Shown: positions 1 to 6,888 of the stretch, one piece after another
How positions within the stretch are numbered: position 1 is the stretch's first letter
Layout of the letters: each line of letters opens with the position of its first letter
DNA from: Pyruvatibacter mobilis
GTDB lineage: Bacteria; Pseudomonadota; Alphaproteobacteria; CGMCC-115125
Assembly: GCF_012848855.1 (NCBI RefSeq)
Contig: NZ_CP051630.1
Location: 2,583,501 to 2,647,500 of the forward strand
DNA length: 64,000 nt
Direction of reading: 5' to 3'
Made by a program: the position numbers and the translations under genes
The notes under the pieces: generated by a model
Told to the model about the DNA's origin: nothing
Seen by the model: the letters and a program-made list of their open reading frames with translations, nothing else
The model's database searches: none

Positions 1-1338
1 ATCGAGATTGCCGAAACCGAGATGCCGGGCCTGATGTCCTGCGTGGAGGAATTCGGCGAGAGCAAGCCGCTTGCCGGCGCGCGCATCACCGGCTCGCTGC
101 ACATGACGATCCAGACCGCGGTGCTGATCCGCACGCTGGAAGCGCTTGGCGCCAAGGTGCGCTGGGCGTCGTGCAACATCTTCTCGACCCAGGACCACGC
201 CGCCGCCGCGATTGCCGCCGCCGGCACGCCGGTCTTCGCGGTAAAGGGCGAGAGCCTGGAAGAATACTGGACGTATACGGACAAGATCTTCCAGTGGCCT
301 GATGGCGAACCCTCCAACATGATCCTGGATGATGGCGGCGACGCCACAATGTACATCCTGCTGGGGGCGCGGGCAGAAGAAGGCGAAGACATCCTGTCCA
401 ACCCGGGGTCCGAGGAGGAAGAGTATCTCTTCGCGCAGATCAAAAAGCGCATGGCGGAGACGCCGGGCTTCTTCGTCAAGCAGCGCCACGCCATCAAGGG
501 CGTGTCGGAAGAGACCACCACGGGCGTCAACCGGCTTTACCAGCTGATGGAAAAGGGCCACCTGCCGTTCCCGGCGATCAACGTCAACGACTCGGTCACC
601 AAGTCGAAGTTCGACAACAAATATGGCTGCAAGGAATCGCTGGTGGACGGCATCCGCCGCGGCACCGACGTGATGATGGCCGGCAAGACCGCCATCGTCT
701 GCGGCTATGGCGATGTGGGCAAGGGTTCCGCCGCCTCGCTGCAGGGCGCAGGCGCCCGCGTGAAGGTGACGGAAGTGGACCCGATCTGCGCATTGCAGGC
801 CGCCATGGACGGCTATGAGGTCGTCACCCTGCGCGACGCCGCCCCCACCGCCGACATCGTCATCACCACCACCGGCAACAAGGACGTGGTGACCATCGAC
901 GACATGCGCGCGCTGAAGGACATGGCGATCGTCGGCAATATCGGCCATTTCGATAACGAGATTCAGGTCGCTGAACTCAAGAACCACAAGTGGACCAACA
1001 TCAAGCCGCAGGTGGACATGGTCGAGTTCCCCGACGGCAAGCGGATGATCCTGCTGTCCGAAGGCCGCCTGCTCAACCTCGGCAACGCGACCGGCCACCC
1101 GTCGTTTGTGATGTCCGCGTCCTTCACCAACCAGGTGCTGGCGCAGATCGAGCTGTTCACCAAGGGCGATGAGTACGAAAACAAGGTCTATGTGCTGCCG
1201 AAGCACCTGGACGAGAAGGTTGCCCGCCTGCATCTCGAGAAGCTGGGCGTCCAGCTCACCGAGATGACCGACCAGCAGGCCTCCTATATCGGCGTGTCCA
1301 AGCAGGGCCCGTTCAAGCCGGAGCATTACCGCTACTAG
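1..1338 (+). CDS. ahcY: Adenosylhomocysteinase, 5' end missing
   Basis: S-adenosylhomocysteine hydrolase splits SAH to adenosine and homocysteine in the cytoplasm, keeping the methyl cycle running. The reading frame is open from base 1, and the first visible codons ([12 protein letters not shown]) already match the family N-terminus, so only about 20 residues are lost. 445 codons are visible. Seen are the NAD-binding loop [10 protein letters not shown], the conserved stretch [11 protein letters not shown] and the invariant C-terminal KPEHYRY. A strong terminator follows. In alphaproteobacteria ahcY commonly lies beside divL, as here. The identification is secure. Any upstream riboswitch or promoter is outside the window. 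Confidence 0.97.
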   Translation: MEIAETEMPGLMSCVEEFGESKPLAGARITGSLHMTIQTAVLIRTLEALGAKVRWASCNIFSTQDHAAAAIAAAGTPVFAVKGESLEEYWTYTDKIFQWPDGEPSNMILDDGGDATMYILLGARAEEGEDILSNPGSEEEEYLFAQIKKRMAETPGFFVKQRHAIKGVSEETTTGVNRLYQLMEKGHLPFPAINVNDSVTKSKFDNKYGCKESLVDGIRRGTDVMMAGKTAIVCGYGDVGKGSAASLQGAGARVKVTEVDPICALQAAMDGYEVVTLRDAAPTADIVITTTGNKDVVTIDDMRALKDMAIVGNIGHFDNEIQVAELKNHKWTNIKPQVDMVEFPDGKRMILLSEGRLLNLGNATGHPSFVMSASFTNQVLAQIELFTKGDEYENKVYVLPKHLDEKVARLHLEKLGVQLTEMTDQQASYIGVSKQGPFKPEHYRY

Positions 1339-1372
1339 GCGGACGCGCCCCGCGCCTCACTCACCACACCGA

Positions 1373-1406
1373 ACGGGGTGTCCTTTACGGGACACCCCGT
1401 TTTTTT
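1373..1406 (+). terminator. Intrinsic terminator after ahcY
   Basis: Perfect 11-bp stem (acggggtgtcc at 1373-1383 and its complement at 1390-1400) with a 6-base loop, followed directly by a T-run. It lies 35 bases after the ahcY stop codon and separates ahcY from divL. Confidence 0.92.
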
Positions 1407-1502
1407 GTTGCGCGCCTCAGGGCTGCATCTGCGCACGCATGGTTGCATGGGGCGGCGGATACGGGTTTCCTAGGCGGGGGAAGACGAATCAAACACAGAG
1501 CC

Positions 1503-4079
1503 ATGCGCCCATCGCGTCCACACAACCGCGCCGCTGCCACATGTCTGCTTGCAGGCGGGGCGGGCATGGCCGCCTTGCTGCCCGCAAGCGCCCAGGCGCA
1601 GGGCACCACCCTCCTTGATCCGGGCCTTGATCCAAGTGCATCTGTGAGCACGCTGCTGGCCAGTGTCGCTGCCGGGGCCGTGGCGGTCGCCATCGGCGCC
1701 CTTTGGGCCGCCGGGCGGGCGCATAGGCGCAGCCGCCGCGACATGGCCGCCCGCGCCGAGCGGATGACCGAGCTTGAAACCAAGCTCGACAGCGCCGAGA
1801 GCATTCTCTCAGCAGAGCCGGACGCGGTCTTCATCTGGTCGCCGGAACGCACCGTGGCGCCCACTACCGGCGCCCGCACCTGGAGCCGCCCGCGCGTTGT
1901 CGGCTCCACCGCGGGACTGGCCGACCCGTCCTCCGGCGCGGTTGATTTCGATTTTGTGCTGACGCGGCTTGAGCCCGAGGATGCCGAGGCCCTGCGCAAC
2001 GGCGTCTCGCGCCTGCGCGAGCGCGGTGCGCGCTTCTCGCTCAACCTGCAGATGCGCGACGGGCGCACCTATGAGGCGGAGGGCCGCCCGGCGGGCGCCC
2101 AGGCCGTGTTGTGGATGCGCGACATCACCGGCGAGCGGGAGGAGGAATCCCGCCTGGTCGAGACCGCCCGCAAGGCCGAGCGCGAACGCACCCTGCTGAG
2201 CCAGGTGACGGACGCCGCCCCCTTCCCCGCCTGGCGCCGCTCGGCGGACGGCGCCCTCATCTGGGTCAATGGCGCCTTTGCGTCCGCCGTTGAGGCGAAA
2301 GACACCGACAGCGTCATCGATGAGGCGCGCGAGCTGCTCAATGCCGACACGCTCGCTGCGGCCGCGGCCCGCATCACCCGCGGCGAGCGCTACCACGAGC
2401 GCGCCAATGCGGTGGTGAACGGCGAGCGGCTGGTGCTCGACATTATCGAACTGCCGCTGGCCGACGGCGGCAGCGCCGGCTTCGCGCTCGACATCACGCC
2501 GCTGGCGGAAGCCGAGAACGACCTGAAGCGCCACCTCGAAGCCCATCAGGACACGCTCAACCGGCTTGCCAGCGCGGTGGCCATTTTCGGCCCCGACCGG
2601 CGCCTGCGCTTCTACAACCGCGCGTTCCAGAAATTGTGGGGCCTCGAGGAAAGCTTCCTCGACACCGAGCCCGGCGAGGGCGAGGTGCTGGAGACCCTGC
2701 GCGAATCCCGTCGCCTGCCCGAGCAGGCCGATTTCCGCGCCTGGAAGCAGCAGCGGCTTGACCTTTACACCCGCGCTGAACCCACCGACGAATTGTGGCA
2801 CCTGCCTGACGGCCGCACCCTGCGCGTCATTGGCCAGCCGCACCCGTTCGGCGGGCTGCTCTATCTCTATGAAAACGTCACCGACCAGCTGAAGCTTGAA
2901 TCAAGCCTCACCACCGCCCAGCACGTGCAGCTTGAAACCCTCAACAAGCTCTATGAGGGCGTGGCGGTGTTCGGGTCCGATGGCCGCCTCAAGCTGCACA
3001 ACCCGGCCTATCAGCGCATCTGGCATCTGGAGCCGGGTCAGCTTTCGGGCGAACCGCATATCGACCAGATCATCGAGTGGTGCCAGGGGCTTTACGACAA
3101 CGCGGATGAATGGGCCGAGATCAAGTCGCGTATCACTTCCGTCACCGATGAGCGCGGCACGCGCACGGGGCGGCTGCAACGGCCGGATGGCAGCGTGGTG
3201 GATTACGCCGCCGTGCCGCTGCCTGACGGCAACATGCTGCTGACCTATGTGGACGTGACGGATGCGGCCCTTATCGAGCGCGCCCTGCGCGACCGCAATG
3301 ACGCGCTGGAGACCGCCGACCGGCTGAAGAGCGAGTTCATCAGCCATGTTTCCTATCAGCTGCGCACCCCGCTCACCAACATCATCGGCTTCGGCGAAAT
3401 TCTGAATACGGAGCTTTTCGGCCCGCTCAACGAGAAGCAGGGCGAATATGCGGGCGGCGTTCTCAAATCCGCCACCGAGCTTCTGGACCTCGTCAACGAC
3501 ATCATCGACCTTGCCACCATCGAGGCGGGCGCCATGGCGCTCGACGTGGATGACGTGGACCTCAACCACATCGTCGAGCAGGTGTTCGAGATGACCGGCC
3601 CGCGCGCCAAGCAGGGCAAGCGCGTGCTGGCGCTGGAGGCCGCCCCCAATCTCGGCACGCTGGCCGCGGATTCCCGCCGCCTCAAGCAGATCCTGTTCAA
3701 CCTTCTGTCCAACGCCATCTCCTTCACCAATCCGGGCGATACCATCACCCTTGGCGGTGAGCGCGAGGGGCAGGAAGTGCGCCTGTGGGTGCGGGATACG
3801 GGCGACGGCATCAAGCCGGAGCACCAGGCCACCGTGTTCGACCGTTTCGAAGCGCGCGGCACGTCCGAAAAACGCCGCGGCGCGGGCCTCGGCCTTACTT
3901 TGGTGCGCAGCTTCGTCGAACTTCATGGCGGCTGGGTGTCGCTTGAAAGCGCCCCGCGCGAAGGCACCAAGGTGACCTGCCACCTCCCCACCGACCCCAA
4001 GGCGATCCCCGCCTCCCCCGAGGGCGGTCCCCAGGGCGGGTCACATCCTGAAACCACCGGCAGCGCGGCGGCGTCGTAG
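1503..4079 (+). CDS. divL: DivL-type PAS-domain pseudo histidine kinase (tyrosine in H-box)
   Basis: 858 residues from the ATG at 1503. This start puts an export-like hydrophobic segment at the N-terminus, where the in-frame ATG at 1443 adds a non-conserved leader. A second hydrophobic span lies around residues 50-70, then several PAS-like segments, a dimerisation helix and an HATPase domain (N-box near residue 730, VRDTGDGI near 763, GAGLGLTLV near 793). The H-box reads SHVSYQLRTPLTN: the phosphorylated His is replaced by Tyr618, the hallmark of DivL of Caulobacter. DivL works with DivK, PleC and CckA to control CtrA and asymmetric division. The position beside ahcY and upstream of tsaE fits divL in many alphaproteobacteria. 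The function is inferred from family knowledge; the Tyr substitution is read directly. Confidence 0.88.
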   Translation: MRPSRPHNRAAATCLLAGGAGMAALLPASAQAQGTTLLDPGLDPSASVSTLLASVAAGAVAVAIGALWAAGRAHRRSRRDMAARAERMTELETKLDSAESILSAEPDAVFIWSPERTVAPTTGARTWSRPRVVGSTAGLADPSSGAVDFDFVLTRLEPEDAEALRNGVSRLRERGARFSLNLQMRDGRTYEAEGRPAGAQAVLWMRDITGEREEESRLVETARKAERERTLLSQVTDAAPFPAWRRSADGALIWVNGAFASAVEAKDTDSVIDEARELLNADTLAAAAARITRGERYHERANAVVNGERLVLDIIELPLADGGSAGFALDITPLAEAENDLKRHLEAHQDTLNRLASAVAIFGPDRRLRFYNRAFQKLWGLEESFLDTEPGEGEVLETLRESRRLPEQADFRAWKQQRLDLYTRAEPTDELWHLPDGRTLRVIGQPHPFGGLLYLYENVTDQLKLESSLTTAQHVQLETLNKLYEGVAVFGSDGRLKLHNPAYQRIWHLEPGQLSGEPHIDQIIEWCQGLYDNADEWAEIKSRITSVTDERGTRTGRLQRPDGSVVDYAAVPLPDGNMLLTYVDVTDAALIERALRDRNDALETADRLKSEFISHVSYQLRTPLTNIIGFGEILNTELFGPLNEKQGEYAGGVLKSATELLDLVNDIIDLATIEAGAMALDVDDVDLNHIVEQVFEMTGPRAKQGKRVLALEAAPNLGTLAADSRRLKQILFNLLSNAISFTNPGDTITLGGEREGQEVRLWVRDTGDGIKPEHQATVFDRFEARGTSEKRRGAGLGLTLVRSFVELHGGWVSLESAPREGTKVTCHLPTDPKAIPASPEGGPQGGSHPETTGSAAAS

Positions 4080-4140
4080 AGCACCCGCCAGCCCTTCTCC
4101 TTCCGTTGCGCTTTCCCCCCACCCGGCAGCCCCAAGGGCC

Positions 4141-4249
4141 TGCCGACCTCCCCACAAGGGGGAGGTGCGCGCCATGCGCGCGGGTTGGAACGTAATCTAC
4201 CTCCCCCCTTTTCTCTTTGGTGTGGGGAGGTCGGCGGAGCGAAGCTCCG
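4141..4249. repeat. REP-like nested inverted repeat, gacctcccc family
   Basis: An outer inverted repeat pairs 4141-4155 (tgccgacctccccac) with 4222-4235, and an inner pair joins 4156-4166 (aagggggaggt) with its complement near 4199-4209. It is followed by the hairpin cggagc-gaa-gctccg (4235-4249). This resembles extragenic palindromes scattered through alphaproteobacterial genomes. It sits just after divL and may protect or terminate its transcript. Confidence 0.7.
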
Positions 4250-4290
4250 GCGGGTGGGGGGCTGCTCCCGCGCTCTCACCCTGCTGCAAG

Positions 4291-4370
4291 GCGAGTAGGC
4301 CCCGGATCAAGTCCGGGGCACGCGGTGTCTTTCTCCGTCGCCCCGGACTTGATCCGGGGCCCACTCTCGC
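4291..4370. repeat. REP-like element, ccggatcaagtccgg family, copy A
   Basis: Two near-palindromic arms, gatcaagtcc on the left (4291-4318) and its inverted form on the right (4341-4370), are bounded by gcgagt and its complement and separated by about 22 bases. The same architecture recurs at 4974-5053, and a related one at 19781-19855. Translated repeats of this kind give spurious proteins with PDLIRGP-like strings. Confidence 0.8.
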
Positions 4371-4510
4371 CCGCGGCTCTTCTCGGCACCGGCCCCTCAC
4401 GGCCCGCCCACGCCGCACGAAAAACCATCCCCCACGAATGCCCGCCCAGCACGAAACCCCGCCCGCGGCCAGCGCCTGCGTCGGTTGAGACATGTCCCCC
4501 TAAGGGGTGC

Positions 4511-4590
4511 GGGCGCACCTTCGGTCTGCGGCTGCGCAGACATGAGAAGAATGCGTATCGATGGGGTCGCAGACGGCTGAAGGTGCGTCC
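4511..4590. other. Long imperfect hairpin, possible structured RNA
   Basis: 4511-4530 pairs with 4568-4590 in three blocks: a 4-bp outer block, 8 bp (gcaccttc/gaaggtgc) and 7 bp (gtctgcg/cgcagac). A small internal loop (g opposite ggct) separates the last two. The 37-base apical region also has self-complementary pieces. It lies in a gap with no coding sequence. There is no T-run and no recognised RNA family, so it may be only GC-rich repeat DNA. Confidence 0.35.
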
Positions 4591-4973
4591 CGCGCGGATG
4601 GTTTCGGCGCGCGTCCCTTGCGCAGCGGGGTCCGGCGACTAGGCCGGAGGGATCCGCCGCAGACCCTTCTTCCACCGTCCACACTTTGGAACGTGCACGG
4701 ACGCGGTGAGGCCAGCTTTTTCAGGGCGTGACCGGGTCTGGGTCGTGGCCGCCTCTGCAACATGCGCGCGTTACTCGCATGTCCCGGCCCTGCGCGCTGC
4801 TTCCCCGTTCCCAAGGAAACGCCCTTCGCCGAACCTTCCAGGCATCCGCTCCCCCGCCCAGGACCGGACGGTCCGGCTGCCCTTGCGGCGGGAGGTGCAG
4901 GCAGTCTCTCACGGGGGCAGGGGGACGGGGATAATTTTTACGGGGACGACAACCCCTTAACGCCAACCGACAG

Positions 4974-5053
4974 GCGAGTAGGCCCCGGATCAAGTCCGGG
5001 GCTACGGAGAAAAACACAGCCGCCACCCCGGACTTGATCCGGGGTCCACTCGC
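4974..5053. repeat. REP-like element, copy B, at the left edge of the cassette
   Basis: Left arm 4974-5001 and inverted right arm 5026-5053, with the same boundary bases (gcgagt and complement) as copy A. The right arm is intact here, whereas the matching sequence at 6091 begins abruptly inside the arm. This indicates that an originally single element was split by an insertion. Confidence 0.82.
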
Positions 5054-5079
5054 GTCTCCCCTTGCCGCAGCGCCCGCGG
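5029..5079. repeat. 51-bp direct repeat, left copy
   Basis: 5029-5079 matches 6091-6141 at 49 of 51 positions (differences at repeat positions 26 and 32). The left copy keeps the REP context to its left (ccacccc before it) but has foreign, AT-richer sequence to its right (aaattttccg). Confidence 0.9.
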
Positions 5080-5163
5080 AAATTTTCCGATCGTGCTCCC
5101 TTATCATGCGCAGGAAAACGTCTCTTGCCGAACTTTCCACATTCGGCATCCCGCAGTTAAGCT

Positions 5164-5177
5164 CCTCCTTTTGGAGG
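5164..5177 (+). promoter_or_regulatory. Ribosome binding site inside a small hairpin
   Basis: cctcc (5164-5168), loop tttt, ggagg (5173-5177): the Shine-Dalgarno sequence of the gene at 5182 is exactly complementary to the five bases just before it, and lies 4 bases from the ATG. Translation could be controlled by opening this hairpin, but a 5-bp stem may be coincidence. Confidence 0.4.
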
Positions 5178-5181
5178 CAAC

Positions 5182-5400
5182 ATGGCAAATGATAGATGGC
5201 TAATGATCACTCCCCAGCAGGTTGGAGTGCAGGCCGACAAAAAATTCGGCATTGTCCGGCTTGGTCTTGATGTTTCCCACCCTGAGCTTGGTCTTGCTCC
5301 AGGACTAAACTTGGGAATTGCCTTGCCTCCCACTGAGGCACGGGAACTTGCGGAAACGATACTACGCAAGGCAAACGAAATTGAGGGGACGAAGCAGTAA
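5182..5400 (+). CDS. Hypothetical 72-residue protein in the cassette
   Basis: The start is fixed by ggagg four bases upstream of the ATG. The protein is small and soluble, with no signal peptide or membrane span. The second half contains a likely beta strand (GLNLGIALP) followed by a helix (PTEARELAETILRKANEIE). I do not recognise the family. Codon use is much less GC-biased than in the backbone. It precedes the HEPN-like gene by 150 bases on the same strand. A partner or antitoxin role is possible only by context, and it lacks the GSx10DxD signature of MNT antitoxins. Confidence 0.7.
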   Translation: MANDRWLMITPQQVGVQADKKFGIVRLGLDVSHPELGLAPGLNLGIALPPTEARELAETILRKANEIEGTKQ

Positions 5401-5550
5401 CGAGGGACTAAGGCCCGTCATAAGTCACCCTAGGGAAAAGTCCTGCTTGCCCGTGTTTCTTATCCTATAAGCTGCTTCTCTTAGGTAAAATCTCGGTGAT
5501 TTGTTCAGTACCCGCTTTTTAACTCCACACCTTTTAAGGATGATTCCTGA

Positions 5551-6063
5551 ATGGCTGACGAGTCCTCGCGCGTCAACACTAACAGACGCTTGTATGGGCA
5601 ATTCATAATTGAGTGGCAGATGTTCGAGTGCATTCTCGAAGTTGCGATAAGAGATATCTTGAAGATTTCCTATCTCCACGCACACACAGTCTTGGGCAGC
5701 CTCCAATTCAAAACGAAGGCGAGCATTGCCAAGGCGCTTTTGCAGCAACGTGGGCGGGAAAAAGATAAGAAGGCAATCCGCCTTATCAACAAGATCACTC
5801 GGGAGGCTAGGCGCAATGCACTCATACACTCAATCGTCTGGGAAGCTGACGACGGAATCGAGTTTGTCAAACGAGACGTAGACGACAAACTCAAAGTCCG
5901 CAGCAAAACGTTTCGGGGCAAGTTTGCCCTCGGAATGCACCTCATTCAGTTGGAGGCCGGTTGTTATGACCTCTGCCAACAACTGGGCATAACCGGCGCC
6001 TCACTTCACAGGTATCGGCAAGCTGCCGACAAGCTGTTAGACGAGACCCAAACACTACCTTAA
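5551..6063 (+). CDS. HEPN-like hypothetical protein in the cassette
   Basis: 170 residues, predicted mostly helical, with no membrane span. Around residues 84-93 it reads REARRNALIH. R88-N89-x3-H93 fits the Rx4-6H motif, with a polar residue after Arg, that marks HEPN RNases of toxin-antitoxin and abortive-infection systems. The motif follows a long helix (LINKITREARR), as in HEPN domains. The start has aagga 10 bases upstream. Codon use is AT-richer than in its surroundings. It stands alone with one tiny upstream gene inside a direct-repeat-bounded cassette, a defence-like setting. The HEPN assignment rests on one short motif and helix content, so it is moderate at best. Confidence 0.6.
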   Translation: MADESSRVNTNRRLYGQFIIEWQMFECILEVAIRDILKISYLHAHTVLGSLQFKTKASIAKALLQQRGREKDKKAIRLINKITREARRNALIHSIVWEADDGIEFVKRDVDDKLKVRSKTFRGKFALGMHLIQLEAGCYDLCQQLGITGASLHRYRQAADKLLDETQTLP

Positions 6064-6090
6064 GAGCCACTTTTTGGAGGATGCAATCTT

Positions 6091-6141
6091 CGGACTTGAT
6101 CCGGGGTCCACTCGCATCTCCGCTTGCCGCAGCGCCCGCGG
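6091..6141. repeat. 51-bp direct repeat, right copy
   Basis: Second copy of the 5029-5079 repeat. It starts abruptly inside the REP arm after cassette sequence (caatctt) but continues on its right into gctc, as does the related copy A near 4370. This is the reverse of the left copy and marks the right end of the insertion. Confidence 0.9.
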
Positions 6142-6157
6142 CTCACGTCCCAAGCAC

Positions 6158-6191
6158 AAAAAACTACGCCCGCCGGATGTCTCCGGCGGGC
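6158..6191 (-). terminator. Intrinsic terminator after the ferredoxin gene
   Basis: Perfect 10-bp stem (6168-6177 with 6182-6191), loop tgtc. On the minus strand it is followed within four bases by six T (a6158-a6163 on the plus strand). It lies about 60 bases after the ferredoxin stop. Confidence 0.85.
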
Positions 6192-6252
6192 ACTGCTGAT
6201 TGTCTCTTTCGTCTGCCCCTTGCCGCATGGGCCGGGGCGCTGCCTAAGCCGC

Positions 6253-6573
6253 TTAGTGCTGGCTTTCCGGCATGCGGACGACCATGCCGTCGAGTTCCGG
6301 CTTCACCTTGATCTGGCAGGACAGGCGTGAGGTTTCCTTCACGTCCGGGGCGAAGTCCAGCATGGTCTGTTCCATGTCTTCCTTCGGCTCGATCTTGTCC
6401 ATGAAGGACTCGTCCACATAGACGTGGCACGTCGCGCAGGCGCAGGCGCCGCCGCAATCGGCATCAATGCCGGGGATCATGTTGTTGACCGCGCCTTCCA
6501 TGACGGACAGGCCATCGGCCACATCCACGACATGCTCGGTTCCGTCATGTTCGACATAGGTAATCTTCGCCAT
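6253..6573 (-). CDS. Adrenodoxin-type [2Fe-2S] ferredoxin
   Basis: 106 residues. The loop [15 protein letters not shown] supplies three cluster cysteines in the C-x5-C-x2-C pattern, and the fourth lies in SRLSCQI, as in putidaredoxin, adrenodoxin and terpredoxin. Such ferredoxins pass single electrons from an NAD(P)H ferredoxin reductase to cytochrome P450 or other oxygenases. The matching reductase lies 315 bases upstream on the same strand, so the two form a functional pair. gaggg lies six bases before the ATG. No P450 is in the window, so the terminal acceptor is unknown. A housekeeping role, for example in cluster assembly, is the alternative. Confidence 0.93.
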   Translation of the reverse strand: MAKITYVEHDGTEHVVDVADGLSVMEGAVNNMIPGIDADCGGACACATCHVYVDESFMDKIEPKEDMEQTMLDFAPDVKETSRLSCQIKVKPELDGMVVRMPESQH

Positions 6574-6888
6574 GTTCCCTCTCGCGTCTTACTCGGCCCT
6601 GGGGAGGCCCCTCGCAGGTTCGCGTCCAAGCGCTGCCCGCGACAGATGGTTGGTCTTGATGGGCGTGTTCTTACGGGCAGGACCGCGCCTGAGGCAAGCC
6701 CCCAGACATGCAGCACGGTCAATCCCGGAGCGCGGACAGCCGCCCGCACTCCTCAATCCGCAAAGATGACGCACCCGTCATTTTTATAGGAAATGACTTA
6801 AAGCCAGTATGGCGATACGTCAAGATGCGTCAGGGCACCTGCCGCATCTGCCGCAGGTGCCCCAATCGTGTCACGCCGAAGGACCGGC
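6574..6888. other. Gap between reductase and ferredoxin, two hairpins
   Basis: No gene is seen. A 10-bp inverted repeat gggcacctgc (6833-6842)/(6853-6862) lies about 25 bases after the reductase stop and could end its transcript, although no T-run follows. A perfect atgacg-cacc-cgtcat dyad (6766-6781) beside an AT-rich tract may be an operator for the ferredoxin promoter. The two genes may therefore be separately transcribed. Confidence 0.5.

Larger units (their letters stand above)
4080..5181. other. 1.1-kb gap, repeat-rich, no gene seen
   Basis: No credible coding sequence is seen on either strand. Open frames here translate the palindromic repeats into low-complexity Pro/Arg/Ala stretches. 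The gap holds two REP-like clusters (4141-4249 and 4291-4370), a long hairpin (4511-4590), a small hairpin with a 6-bp stem at 4631-4648, a 7-bp hairpin at 4760-4782, and a third REP-like element (4974-5053) that borders the cassette at 5080. I tried and failed to recognise SRP RNA, tmRNA or RNase P RNA motifs. Confidence 0.7.
5080..6090. mobile_element. About 1-kb AT-richer cassette between direct repeats
   Basis: The 1011 bases between the two 51-bp direct repeats carry two small plus-strand genes and no transposase, integrase or terminal inverted repeat that I can see. Base composition shifts sharply: for example 26 of 60 bases at 5581-5640 are G or C, against a clearly GC-rich background. 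Removing the segment plus one repeat copy would restore a continuous REP element. The sequence therefore supports an insertion; the mechanism is inference. Confidence 0.72.

Noticed and set aside
4740-4905. Possible SRP RNA or RNase P RNA
   Set aside because: A ggaagcag-like string on the minus strand suggested SRP RNA, but the partner loop sequence is missing, and no RNase P P4 or tmRNA signature could be found.
4165-5188. Open frames of 60-155 codons on both strands in the divL-cassette gap
   Set aside because: They translate the palindromic repeats (strings such as PDLIRGP and GPGSSPG), have no ribosome binding sites and overlap each other on all frames.
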